The position numbers and the translations under genes are program-made. The notes under the pieces are model-generated. The model did not search any database and was not told the DNA's origin. It saw only the letters and a program-made list of their open reading frames with translations. Positions 1-7,701 of a stretch of 63,505 nucleotides of DNA are shown one piece after another. This stretch comes from an uncultured Flavobacteriaceae bacterium. GTDB lineage: Bacteria > Bacteroidota > Bacteroidia > Flavobacteriales > Flavobacteriaceae. How positions within the stretch are numbered: position 1 is the first letter of the stretch; every line of letters starts with the position of its first letter. The stretch covers positions 1 through 63,505 of the forward strand of contig CANMLX010000026.1 in the NCBI GenBank assembly GCA_947498845.1. The letters run 5' to 3'.

Positions 1-77
1 CAACCAACAACCAACAACCAACAACCAACAACCAACAACCAACAACCAACAACCAACAACCAACAACCAACAACCAA
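1..77. repeat. Heptanucleotide tandem repeat, 11 copies of CAACCAA
   Basis: Eleven uninterrupted copies of the 7-bp unit CAACCAA run from the window edge to base 77, one base before the TTG start of rsmA. The array may continue to the left. The unit has no stop codon in any forward frame and occupies the place where the rsmA leader and ribosome contact region should be. Slippage would change leader length in 7-bp steps. No Shine-Dalgarno sequence is possible in it. Confidence 0.95.
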
Positions 78-78
78 A

Positions 79-855
79 TTGTCAGTAAAAGCAAAAAAAC
101 ATCTAGGTCAGCATTTTTTAAGAGATGAAAACATAGCTAAAAAAATAGCAGATACCCTTACCTTAAAAAGGTATAAAAAAGTTCTAGAAATAGGTCCTGG
201 TATGGGGGTGTTGACTAAGTATTTGTTAGAAAAAGATGTGACGACTTATGTTATTGAGATCGATACAGAATCGGTAGAATATCTAAAAGTCAATTACCTA
301 AATCTCGCTTCCAGAATTTTAGAAAAAGACTTTTTAAAATACGATTTAAACGAGGTGTTTAAAGGTGAACCCTTGGCAATAATTGGTAATTTTCCATATA
401 ATATTTCCTCACAAATTGTATTTAAAACAATAGAAATGCGCGACCAGATTCCAGAATTTTCAGGAATGTTTCAAAAGGAAGTAGCGCAACGCATTTGCTC
501 TAAAGAAGGCAGTAAAGTCTATGGTATTTTATCGGTATTAACTCAGGCATTTTACGATGCCGAATATTTGTTTACAGTACCACCATCGGTATTTAACCCA
601 CCTCCAAAAGTAGATTCGGGAGTATTACGATTGATTAGAAAAGAAAATTACGAGCTACCATGCGATGAAAAACTATTTTTTAGAGTTGTAAAGGCTGCCT
701 TTCAACAACGTAGAAAAACACTTCGGAATAGTTTAAAAACATTCAATTTATCCGATAATTTAAAAGCAAATGTTATCTTTGGCAAGCGTCCAGAACAATT
801 GACAGTTGCAGAGTTTATAGAACTTACGCAGCAAATTGATCAAGATCATAATTAA
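79..855 (+). CDS. rsmA: 16S rRNA (adenine1518/1519-N6)-dimethyltransferase RsmA (KsgA)
   Basis: Dimethylates two adjacent adenines in the 3'-terminal helix of 16S rRNA with S-adenosylmethionine, late in 30S assembly. The 258-residue protein has the family opening HLGQHFL (residues 8-14), SAM motif I EIGPGMG (37-43) and the catalytic NFPYNIS motif (104-110), and the usual full length. I place the start at TTG 79 because family members begin a few residues before KKHLGQ; the reading frame is open to the left edge through the CAACCAA array, so a longer N-terminus cannot be excluded. mgtE follows 47 bp downstream, an order I associate with flavobacteria. Identification is secure; the start is less so. 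Confidence 0.95.
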   Translation: MSVKAKKHLGQHFLRDENIAKKIADTLTLKRYKKVLEIGPGMGVLTKYLLEKDVTTYVIEIDTESVEYLKVNYLNLASRILEKDFLKYDLNEVFKGEPLAIIGNFPYNISSQIVFKTIEMRDQIPEFSGMFQKEVAQRICSKEGSKVYGILSVLTQAFYDAEYLFTVPPSVFNPPPKVDSGVLRLIRKENYELPCDEKLFFRVVKAAFQQRRKTLRNSLKTFNLSDNLKANVIFGKRPEQLTVAEFIELTQQIDQDHN

Positions 856-902
856 ATCAATATCACTTCAAGTGATTTCGAAATACACTTCGGAATTATA
901 GC

Positions 903-2273
903 ATGCAGGAAGAAAAAGAAAACATACAGTTTGAATTGACCGATGAGTTAATTGGGCAAGTAGAAGGCTTTGTTGTAGAACAAAATAATAAAGCGCTTCA
1001 AAAGTTGTTCGATGGGTTTCACTATGCCGATATTGCCGAAATTTTAGATGAGTTAAGCTTTGAAGAAGCGATATACGTTATCAAACTTTTGGATTCTGAA
1101 ACTACAGCAGATATTCTAAAGGAATTAGATGAAGATATTCGTGAAAAGGTATTAAAAAACCTATCAGATAAAGAAATTGCCGAAGAAGTTGAAGAATTAG
1201 ATACCGATGATGCTGCCGATATTATAGCAGAGCTTCCAGAAGAGCGCCAGCAAGAGGTAATCGATAAAATTGAAGACCAGGAACATAAAGCAGAAATAGA
1301 AGAGCTTTTAACTTACGATGAAGATTCTGCAGGAGGATTAATGGCGAAAGAACTCGTAAAAGTATACGATACTTGGACCGTAGCAGGTTGTATGCGACGC
1401 ATTAGAGGACAAGCCGAAGAAGTAACGCGTGTACACTCCGTTTATGTAGTTAATAAAAACGAAAAACTAGTAGGACGTTTATCTTTAAAAGACCTTATTG
1501 TAGCCAAAAATGAGCAAAAAATAGCAGATATTTATATCTCAAATGTAGACTATGTAAAAGTTCATGACGATGTTGAGGATGTGGCCAAAGTCATGTCTAA
1601 ATACGATTTGGAAGCCATTCCAGTAGTAGATGAAAATATTACTTTGTTAGGTAGGATTACCATCGACGATATCGTAGATGTTCTTAAAGAAGAAGCCGAT
1701 AAAGATTACCAGTTAGCAGCAGGTATTACACAAGATGTAGAAGCCGATGATAGTATTCTAGAACTCACCCGAGCACGATTACCTTGGTTGTTTCTAGGGT
1801 TAATAGGAGGTATTGGTGCCTTTTTAATTATGGAAGGCTTTCAAGAAGCCTTTAAAAAATATGCCGTGTTATTCTTTTTTACACCATTAATAGCGGCAAT
1901 GGCAGGTAATGTAGGGGTGCAATCCAGTGCGATTATTGTGCAGGGTTTAGCAAACGACGATGTAAAAGGAAGTATTAATAGTCGTTTATTAAAGGAGATG
2001 CTTTTAGCTGCTTTAAACGGTGTTATTCTAGCCGCTTTTTTGTTTTTGTTTGTATGGGGTTATAATGGCGAATTTAATAAAGCCTTAGCGATATCTGTAT
2101 CGTTAGTAGTCGTTATAATTATTGCAGGACTAATAGGCACATTTGTGCCACTGTTTTTAGATAAACGCGGCATAGATCCAGCCATTGCAACAGGGCCATT
2201 TATCACTACCAGTAATGATATTTTAGGTATTTTGTTATACTTCTGGATTGCAAAAATGATTTTGGGGATTTAA
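903..2273 (+). CDS. mgtE: Magnesium transporter MgtE
   Basis: Inner-membrane Mg2+ channel gated by cytoplasmic magnesium. The 456 residues show the family order: an acidic helical N domain (about 1-130, rich in repeated DELxxE and LPEE stretches), a pair of CBS domains (about 135-260, including AIPVVDE and GRITIDDI), a plug linker, and five transmembrane helices from about residue 290. The last helix carries TTSND with Asp439, which corresponds to the pore aspartate of the family. ATG start; it lies close behind rsmA and may be cotranscribed with it. The acidic N and CBS domains are the Mg2+ sensors in characterised relatives. Confidence 0.95.
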   Translation: MQEEKENIQFELTDELIGQVEGFVVEQNNKALQKLFDGFHYADIAEILDELSFEEAIYVIKLLDSETTADILKELDEDIREKVLKNLSDKEIAEEVEELDTDDAADIIAELPEERQQEVIDKIEDQEHKAEIEELLTYDEDSAGGLMAKELVKVYDTWTVAGCMRRIRGQAEEVTRVHSVYVVNKNEKLVGRLSLKDLIVAKNEQKIADIYISNVDYVKVHDDVEDVAKVMSKYDLEAIPVVDENITLLGRITIDDIVDVLKEEADKDYQLAAGITQDVEADDSILELTRARLPWLFLGLIGGIGAFLIMEGFQEAFKKYAVLFFFTPLIAAMAGNVGVQSSAIIVQGLANDDVKGSINSRLLKEMLLAALNGVILAAFLFLFVWGYNGEFNKALAISVSLVVVIIIAGLIGTFVPLFLDKRGIDPAIATGPFITTSNDILGILLYFWIAKMILGI

Positions 2274-2372
2274 CCAATGGTCATGCTGAACTTGTTTTAG
2301 TATCTCCTTTTTTTTGGACTTAAATAATTCTCATAAGTTTTGAAAAGGTATGTTATTGCATATTAATATTTT

Positions 2373-2452
2373 GGGCGTTCCCAATAGGTCGGGCTTTTAC
2401 TACTCGCTCCTCCTGCGTCGGGAGCTCAAACATGCCGTTCAATCCCTAACGC
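2373..2452. repeat. Dispersed flavobacterial-type intergenic element (GGGCGTTCCC ... CCCTAACGC)
   Basis: This 80-bp GC-richer block begins GGGCGTTCCC, continues with GGTCGGGCTTT and ends TTCAATCCCTAACGC. I recognise the end sequences and the TCGGGCTTT core from intergenic regions of many Bacteroidetes genomes. The variable centre folds as a hairpin (GCTCC at 2406-2410 with GGAGC at 2421-2425). Only one copy is visible here. Its nature (mobile element, REP-like, or remnant) is not known to me. Confidence 0.55.
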
Positions 2453-2563
2453 AACTAGTCTGTTATCAACATAGCTGCAATCAAAGTTATCAGTTTATCA
2501 GTAGTATCCGTTACAATATGTGAAATTCGTGTCAAAAGTCTTATCAAACATGTTTAAACTTTG

Positions 2564-2571
2564 TAATTTTA
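2564..2571 (+). promoter_or_regulatory. Bacteroidetes -7 box (TAATTTTA) next to the start codon
   Basis: TAATTTTA matches the TAnnTTTG consensus at 7 of 8 positions and ends 4 bases before ATG 2576. Transcription would begin at or very near the start codon, which suggests a leaderless or nearly leaderless mRNA. Confidence 0.5.
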
Positions 2572-2575
2572 GCGC

Positions 2576-3511
2576 ATGAAAATACTTCATCTAGATACCA
2601 ATCACGAACTATTAATAAATCAATTTAAAGATTTAGGCTATACCAATCACGAAGATTATACGTCTTCTAAAGAAACTGTAGAAAACAAAATAGGAGATTA
2701 CGATGGACTTATAATTCGTAGTCGATTCACCATAGATAAACAATTTTTGGATAAAGCCACCAATCTTAAGTTTATAGGTCGTGTAGGCGCAGGATTGGAA
2801 AATATAGATGTTGATTATGCCGAAAAAAAAGGCGTGTATTTGGCTTCAGCACCCGAAGGCAATAGAAATGCTGTTGGCGAACACACTTTAGGTATGTTAT
2901 TGTCATTATTTAATAAACTTAAAAAAGCAGATGCCGAAGTAAGATTAGGTAAATGGTTGCGTGAAGACAATCGTGGCATCGAACTGGATGGTAAAACAGT
3001 GGGCTTGATAGGTTATGGTAACATGGGAAAAGCTTTTGCTAAAAAACTAAGAGGATTTGATGTAGAGGTATTGTGTTACGACATAAAAGAAGGTGTTGGC
3101 AATCAAGATGCAACGCAAGTTGATTTAAAAGAATTTCAAGACAATGTAGATGTGGTAAGTTTACATACACCGCAAACACCATTAACCATTGGTATGGTAA
3201 ATTTAGAATTTATCAATCAATTCAAAAAACCATTTTGGTTGTTCAATACAGCGCGAGGAAAAAGTGTTATCACACAAGATTTAGTAGACGCTTTAAAGTC
3301 GGGCAAAATTTTAGGAGCAGGGTTGGATGTTTTAGAGTACGAAAAAAAATCGTTTGAAAGCCTTTTTACAGGAGAACTTCCTATGGCATTTCAGTATTTA
3401 ATTGAAGCCGAAAATGTATTATTATCACCTCACGTAGCTGGTTGGACTATAGAGAGTAAAGAAAAATTAGCCCAAACTATAGTCGATAAAATTAAAGCAA
3501 AATTTTATTAA
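2576..3511 (+). CDS. D-isomer-specific 2-hydroxyacid dehydrogenase (SerA-like)
   Basis: NAD(P)-dependent oxidoreductase of the D-2-hydroxyacid dehydrogenase family, 311 residues. Visible are the Rossmann glycine loop GLIGYGNMG (143-151), the substrate-binding VGAGLENID (70-78), catalytic Arg227 in NTARGK, Glu254 in LDVLEYE, and His286 in SPHVAGW. It lacks the C-terminal ACT domain of long phosphoglycerate dehydrogenases, so it could be a short-form 3-phosphoglycerate dehydrogenase or act on another 2-oxo/2-hydroxy acid. There is no serine-biosynthesis partner next to it. It stands alone with its own promoter; a large hairpin repeat follows at 3556. The family is certain, the substrate is not. 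Confidence 0.85.
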   Translation: MKILHLDTNHELLINQFKDLGYTNHEDYTSSKETVENKIGDYDGLIIRSRFTIDKQFLDKATNLKFIGRVGAGLENIDVDYAEKKGVYLASAPEGNRNAVGEHTLGMLLSLFNKLKKADAEVRLGKWLREDNRGIELDGKTVGLIGYGNMGKAFAKKLRGFDVEVLCYDIKEGVGNQDATQVDLKEFQDNVDVVSLHTPQTPLTIGMVNLEFINQFKKPFWLFNTARGKSVITQDLVDALKSGKILGAGLDVLEYEKKSFESLFTGELPMAFQYLIEAENVLLSPHVAGWTIESKEKLAQTIVDKIKAKFY

Positions 3512-3555
3512 CTTTAACAACAAGCTCTGTATCTATCTAATTTTACTTATTTGTG

Positions 3556-3739
3556 TTTAACCCACTTTATGCAATAGAAAATTTATTACATCTTGTAGCT
3601 ACTGCAAATACTACCGCTTCGCTGCGTTTTTTAATTTCACTCCCGCATATGCGGGACTATGCAGAAATTAAGAAAACACTAGTATGTCTTGCATCTACAA
3701 GCTTCATGACAACCTTCTATTGCATAAAGCGGGTTTAAA
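3556..3739. repeat. 184-bp imperfect inverted repeat (palindromic element)
   Basis: The ends TTTAACCCACTTTATGCAAT and ATTGCATAAAGCGGGTTTAAA are near-perfect reverse complements, followed inward by GAA/TTC, CTTGTAG/CTACAAG, ATACTA/TAGTAT and TTAATTTC/GAAATTAA matches. The exact centre is a 16-bp perfect palindrome, TCCCGCATATGCGGGA (3641-3656). The whole block can fold as one long hairpin. A GTG-initiated 61-codon frame across it is a by-product. It ends 26 bp before the next gene, so it may act as a transcription barrier, or it may be a non-autonomous mobile element. Confidence 0.85.
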
Positions 3740-3765
3740 TAGTTTGCAATCAAAACTTTTTAAAT

Positions 3766-4137
3766 ATGAAATTAGGCGCATTTTCTATTAGCTTGAGTGT
3801 AAAGGATATTAAAAAATCCAGAGATTTTTACAAACATTTAGGATTTAGTGTTTTTGCAGGGGATGTAGCAAAAAACTATCTCATCATGAAAAATGGTAAC
3901 GCCTTAGTGGGGCTTTTTCAAGATATGTTTCAAGATAATATTTTGACCTTTAATCCTGGATGGGACGAAAGTGCGAATGCACTAGATGTTTTTGATGATG
4001 TAAGAGAAATTCAAAAGCATGTAAAAAGTAAAGGAATACCACTGCAGAGTGAAGCAGATGAAACTACAACTGGGCCGGCAAGTTTTATGGTGTCAGATCC
4101 AGATGGGAATACTATTCTTATAGATCAACATGTATAG
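3766..4137 (+). CDS. VOC-family (glyoxalase/bleomycin-resistance fold) protein
   Basis: A 123-residue single-domain VOC protein. It starts with the strand-helix pattern typical of the fold (ISLSVKDIKKSRDFYKHLGF, 7-26) and ends with SDPDGNTILIDQH, the usual C-terminal metal-site strand in which a Glu or Gln is commonly a ligand; two such paired modules make a metal site in known members. No substrate can be inferred, and many members of this size are uncharacterised dioxygenases, isomerases or drug-binding proteins. The DUF1801 gene follows after 33 bp and is probably cotranscribed; such pairs of small stress-type proteins are common in flavobacteria. Confidence 0.8.
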   Translation: MKLGAFSISLSVKDIKKSRDFYKHLGFSVFAGDVAKNYLIMKNGNALVGLFQDMFQDNILTFNPGWDESANALDVFDDVREIQKHVKSKGIPLQSEADETTTGPASFMVSDPDGNTILIDQHV

Positions 4138-4170
4138 CAAAATTAATATAAAGTTTAATTCTATTTTATT

Positions 4171-4626
4171 ATGCAATACAAAGCAAGTTCTCCAGAAGAT
4201 TATATGCGTCGGGTGCCAAAGGAGCGTCAACCTGTTTTAAAGGAACTTAGAAAAGTTATAAGAGATAATTTACCAAAAGGTTTTGAAGAAGGTATGCAAT
4301 ATGGTATGATAGGCTATTTTGTACCACATTCAATATATCCAAATGGGTACCATTGTAAGCCTGAAGAACCATTGCCATTCATGAGTTTTGCATCACAAAA
4401 GCACGCTGTAAATTTATACCATAGTGGGATTTATGCAAATCCAGAATTATACGACTGGTTTGTAGCAGAATACCCAAAGCATAGTAAATTGAAACTGGAT
4501 ATGGGAAAAAGTTGTATTCGATTTAAAAAAATAGATGCTATTCCTTTCGAGTTGATCGCTCAATTAACCAAAAAAATGTCTGTTCAGGATTGGATAACAC
4601 TATACGAATCCAATTTGATGAAGTAA
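4171..4626 (+). CDS. DUF1801 (YdhG-like) domain protein
   Basis: A 151-residue soluble protein of the DUF1801/YdhG fold. Features I recognise are the opening YMRRVPKERQPVLKELRKVI, the GFEEGMQYGMIGYFVP segment, and MGKSCIRFKK near residue 110. The biochemical function of the family is unknown to me; members of the fold are related to iron-chaperone frataxin-like folds. A second, shorter DUF1801 gene lies at 29521 in this window. Codirectional with the VOC gene 33 bp upstream. Confidence 0.75.
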   Translation: MQYKASSPEDYMRRVPKERQPVLKELRKVIRDNLPKGFEEGMQYGMIGYFVPHSIYPNGYHCKPEEPLPFMSFASQKHAVNLYHSGIYANPELYDWFVAEYPKHSKLKLDMGKSCIRFKKIDAIPFELIAQLTKKMSVQDWITLYESNLMK

Positions 4627-5049
4627 ATAATAGTAACTTTAATTTTTACAAACCTTTTACATTTAGAATGTCCTTGGTAAGGTGTTACATTGAGCTTGTC
4701 GAAATGAGGTACGACTGATGAATCTATATAAATATTTGAGATTCCCTATTTGCTTGCAGGCTGGTTCGCTACGCTCTGAATGACAATTCAACTCTAAAAA
4801 GAATTTGATTCTTTTGTAAAACTACAGATTTCAAATCCATAGTTGTTTAATACCATTTCTAACATAAAATTACTCAAATAAAACAGCTCTTTTTGTGCTA
4901 TGCTTCATCATAAAATAAAACCAGAACCTGAGCTATGCTTGAATTTTATTTTTCGCCTAACACAAAAATATTCTATTTTCTTTAGTGTAATTTTATGACA
5001 GAACTGGTATAATCCATGATTTTTAAAAGAAAAAATTTCAAAAAAATGG
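4627..5049. other. Intergenic region between convergent genes, filled with repeats
   Basis: No gene seen. About 4686-4725 and 4755-4790 resemble worn copies of flavobacterial dispersed repeats (ACATTGAGCTTGTCGAAATG; TTCGCTACGCTCTGAATGAC). 4850-5010 is a MITE-like element listed separately. I see no convincing intrinsic terminator for either flanking gene. Confidence 0.6.
4850..5010. repeat. MITE-like palindromic element, copy A (161 bp)
   Basis: Bounded by ATACCATTTCT and AGAACTGGTAT. The reverse complement of the right half tracks the left half: ATACCA, then TTCT, then CATAAAATTAC, then TTTTTGTG. The centre contains AGCTATGC. Length, ends and centre agree with the elements at 12739, 16308 and 59602, although the arms differ in sequence. 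It has no coding capacity. Confidence 0.75.
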
Positions 5050-5340
5050 TTAAACCGTTATAACACAGTTTTCTGCTCCAGCGTAATCATTCCAGGCATA
5101 GTCATCAGCTTCCGCATCATTTACATAAACCCCGTCAACTATATATCTAAATTCATAAGAAGTATCTTTAGCTAAATCTACAGTGCCCTTAAAAACACCA
5201 CTCTTTAATTTTTTAAGAGGAACTTCTTCTTGACTCCAATTGTTAAAAGAGCCTACTAAAGATACATTATTAGCTTCTTTAGCATCTATGGAGAACGTTA
5301 CTTTACATTTAGTTTTAAGATATTGTTTTTTAATAGCCAT
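5050..5340 (-). CDS. Isoamylase early-set / CBM48-like glycogen-binding domain protein
   Basis: A 96-residue stand-alone domain of the AMPK-beta/isoamylase N-terminal type. The motif SLVGSFNNWSQEEVPLKK (about 27-44) is the hallmark loop with the sugar-stacking tryptophan, followed by GVFKGTVDLAKDTSYEFRYIVDG and an acidic DDYAWND segment. Such domains bind alpha-glucans or branched glycogen; single-domain versions are common in flavobacteria and have no proven function that I know of. Monocistronic, with no glycogen genes nearby. It is convergent with the DUF1801 gene. Confidence 0.8.
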   Translation of the reverse strand: MAIKKQYLKTKCKVTFSIDAKEANNVSLVGSFNNWSQEEVPLKKLKSGVFKGTVDLAKDTSYEFRYIVDGVYVNDAEADDYAWNDYAGAENCVITV

Positions 5341-5575
5341 AATATTTCTTGTGTTGTTTGTCTCACAAATTTATAAAACAAATTAATAAGAAACTTGCGA
5401 AATTAACTAAAGCCTTGAAAATTATTGATTTATTAATATCTGTTTGACTTAATTTAAAAGATGTAAAAAAATCAATAATAAAGTTGAGGTATTTTTAATA
5501 CAAAATAAGTTTTGTGTTAAAAAATAATGAAATCTTCAAAGAGGTGTTATAGATTAATAATGTCATTAAAAAAAT

Positions 5576-5583
5576 TAACTTTG
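5576..5583 (+). promoter_or_regulatory. Bacteroidetes -7 box (TAACTTTG)
   Basis: TAACTTTG matches TAnnTTTG at all fixed positions, 19 bases before ATG 5603. No clear TTTG at -33 is seen at the usual distance. Confidence 0.55.
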
Positions 5584-5602
5584 TCTTCTTATAGTATTAT
5601 AT

Positions 5603-6538
5603 ATGTTTGGAAAAAAGAAGCAAAAACCGGAAATAGACAAAGACCAATTACAGCTTATAGAAAATGCTCAAAAACGTATTAAGCAAAAAAGAGGCCTTTA
5701 TATTCACTGTATTTTATTTTTAATTGGAGCAATTTTATTAATAGTTGCTAATGTTGCATTAGGTATTGGTAAGGATATAAAAGTAATGGGGGTAGAGTGG
5801 TTTGTTCCTGCAATTTTAATATGGTTGTTGTTATTGCTGTATCACGTTTTTAATGTTTTTGTAATTCACAAGTTTATGGGGAAAGCTTGGGAGCAAGAAC
5901 AATTAGAGAAATTAGTATCGAAGCAACAAGTGAGGATTGAAAAATTAAAGCAAGAGTTTAAAAAAGAAGAAGTTATAAAAGCAAAAAGCGATCTTTTTAA
6001 TGAAGCAACTTCAGGATCGGCTTTAGAGTTAGAGTCAGGTATAAAGTCAGAATTAACCATTATTGTAGCAGCTGCAGAAAATGATGCTATAGGGAAAGAC
6101 AACGCGCTTATTTGGCATTTAAGTGATGATTTAAAACGTTTTAAATCACTTACTAATGGACACCATATTATAATGGGAAGAAAGACATTTGAAAGTTTTC
6201 CTAAACCATTGCCTAATAGAACTCATGTTGTAATAACAAGGCAAACAGATTACAAAGTGCCTGAAGGTGTTATTGTAGTAAATGCTCTTGAAGATGCTAT
6301 TGATGCATGCCAAGGCGATAAGCAACCTTTTATTATTGGAGGCGGACAAATTTATGAACAAGCCATACAAATAGCCGATAAAATAGAGTTAACACGAGTT
6401 CATGAAAGTTTTGAGGCAGATGCTTTCTTTCCAAAAATAGATACTACTATTTGGAAGGAGACTAATAATATCTTTCATAAAAAAGACGCGACTCACAATT
6501 ACGAATTTTCTTTTATTACTTACGAAAGAATGAAGTGA
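5603..6538 (+). CDS. folA: Membrane-anchored dihydrofolate reductase (2TM domain + DHFR fusion)
   Basis: NADPH-dependent reduction of dihydrofolate to tetrahydrofolate. The 311-residue protein is twice the usual DHFR length. Residues 1-90 form a 2TM domain (basic N-terminus, helices about 33-52 and 66-89), residues 95-130 a charged probable coiled coil, and 151-311 a complete DHFR: LTIIVAAAENDAIGKDN, WHLSDDLKRFK with Asp176 in the position of E. coli Asp27, IIMGRKTFESF, and the IIGGGQIY cofactor motif. The enzyme should face the cytoplasm, tethered to the inner membrane. I recall similar fusions in other flavobacteria, so it is likely a lineage trait. No thyA lies adjacent. Shadow frames on the other strand are not genes. 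Confidence 0.92.
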   Translation: MFGKKKQKPEIDKDQLQLIENAQKRIKQKRGLYIHCILFLIGAILLIVANVALGIGKDIKVMGVEWFVPAILIWLLLLLYHVFNVFVIHKFMGKAWEQEQLEKLVSKQQVRIEKLKQEFKKEEVIKAKSDLFNEATSGSALELESGIKSELTIIVAAAENDAIGKDNALIWHLSDDLKRFKSLTNGHHIIMGRKTFESFPKPLPNRTHVVITRQTDYKVPEGVIVVNALEDAIDACQGDKQPFIIGGGQIYEQAIQIADKIELTRVHESFEADAFFPKIDTTIWKETNNIFHKKDATHNYEFSFITYERMK

Positions 6539-6743
6539 TTTAAATTTTTTTGATTTAAGTGAAATCGAAGATTCATGAATTCCATATTATAAAATATAAA
6601 TCTTGTGAACTAAAAATAGTTGTTTTTGTATCCAGATAAAACGTTTTTTTAGTTGCATAGCAGTGCAACGGAGGTTGAAAATCGCGAAATATGGGTGCAA
6701 AAAAGCATTTTTTTAGCAAATTGGGAAAAGTTTAAATCACTTC
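6532..6743. repeat. Inverted repeat spanning the 3' end of the DHFR gene
   Basis: GAAGTGATTTAAA (6532-6544, containing the DHFR stop codon) is the exact reverse complement of TTTAAATCACTTC (6731-6743). Between them lie a short hairpin (TTGCA/TGCAA near 6653-6667) and poorly matched AT-rich sequence. It may be another degenerate palindromic element; the coding end of the gene uses its left arm. Confidence 0.5.
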
Positions 6744-6779
6744 AATATAAATTCTGTGAAGCTAACAGAATAATATTGT

Positions 6780-6787
6780 TATTTTTG
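6780..6787 (+). promoter_or_regulatory. Bacteroidetes -7 box of fabD-lspA (TATTTTTG)
   Basis: TATTTTTG matches TAnnTTTG fully and lies 20 bases before ATG 6808, so the leader would be about 12-15 bases. Confidence 0.55.
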
Positions 6788-6807
6788 TCCCACTTAAAAT
6801 TAATGTA

Positions 6808-7701
6808 ATGAACGCATATATATTCCCTGGTCAAGGGGCTCAGTTTTCAGGAATGGGTTTAGACCTTTATGAAAACACTCCAATGGCACAAGAACTTTTT
6901 GAGAACGCCAATGAGATTTTAGGTTTTAATATCACAGATATCATGTTTGAAGGTTCGGCCGAAGACCTAAAAGAAACCAAAGTAACACAACCAGCTATAT
7001 TTTTACATTCGGTAATTCTGGCAAAAACACTAGGAGATACTTTTAAACCAGATATGGTAGCAGGGCATTCACTAGGAGAGTTTTCGGCATTGGTAGCCAA
7101 TGGAACTTTAAATTTTGAAGACGGTCTTAAATTGGTGTCTCAACGTGCTTTAGCAATGCAAAAAGCTTGCGAAATAAAACCCAGCACCATGGCAGCGGTT
7201 TTAGGATTAGAAGATGCCGTAGTAGAAGAGGCTTGTAATACAATAGAAGGCGTAGTAGTGGCAGCTAATTATAATTGCCCGGGGCAATTGGTTATTTCAG
7301 GAGAAGTAGAAGCCATCAATAACGCATGTGAGGTTCTAAAAGAAAAAGGCGCACGTCGCGCATTAGTTTTACCAGTAGGAGGCGCTTTTCATTCACCATT
7401 AATGGAACCAGCTAGAGAAGAATTGGCAGCTGCTATAGAAAACACAACATTCAATACGCCTAATTGTGCAATTTATCAAAATGTAACAGCCAATGCAGTA
7501 AACGATGCTTCAGCAATAAAAACAAATCTAATTTCTCAATTAACAGCACCAGTGCGTTGGACACAATCTATACAACAAATGATAGCAGATGGCGCTACTC
7601 TATTTACCGAAGTAGGACCAGGGAAAGTTCTACAAGGTCTGGTTAAGAAAATAGATAGACAAGCTCAAACGGCATCGGCAACTACAGAAGCTAAGGTTTA
7701 A
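6808..7701 (+). CDS. fabD: Malonyl-CoA:ACP transacylase FabD
   Basis: Transfers malonyl groups from CoA to acyl carrier protein to supply fatty-acid elongation. The 297-residue protein has the GQGAQFSGMG entry motif (8-17), the nucleophile elbow GHSLG with Ser88, and the catalytic histidine His195 in GAFHSPLM. Length is normal for the family. Unusually for a fab gene it is not in a fatty-acid cluster; lspA begins at the next base after its stop, so the two are almost certainly one transcript. Own promoter at 6780. Confidence 0.96.
   Translation: MNAYIFPGQGAQFSGMGLDLYENTPMAQELFENANEILGFNITDIMFEGSAEDLKETKVTQPAIFLHSVILAKTLGDTFKPDMVAGHSLGEFSALVANGTLNFEDGLKLVSQRALAMQKACEIKPSTMAAVLGLEDAVVEEACNTIEGVVVAANYNCPGQLVISGEVEAINNACEVLKEKGARRALVLPVGGAFHSPLMEPAREELAAAIENTTFNTPNCAIYQNVTANAVNDASAIKTNLISQLTAPVRWTQSIQQMIADGATLFTEVGPGKVLQGLVKKIDRQAQTASATTEAKV

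Larger units (their letters stand above)
2274..2575. other. Intergenic region with repeat remnants and promoter of the 2576 gene
   Basis: No gene seen. About 2278-2307 resembles a worn copy of a flavobacterial dispersed repeat (TCATGCTGAACTTGTTT...), 2373-2452 is a second repeat described separately, and the last 20 bases hold the promoter of the dehydrogenase gene. Confidence 0.6.

Noticed and set aside
1..77. CRISPR or telomere-like array
   Set aside because: The unit is a plain 7-bp tandem without spacers.
3553..3738. 61-codon frame starting at GTG
   Set aside because: It lies entirely in the 184-bp palindrome; its protein has no recognisable composition and the frame is a by-product of the fold-back sequence.
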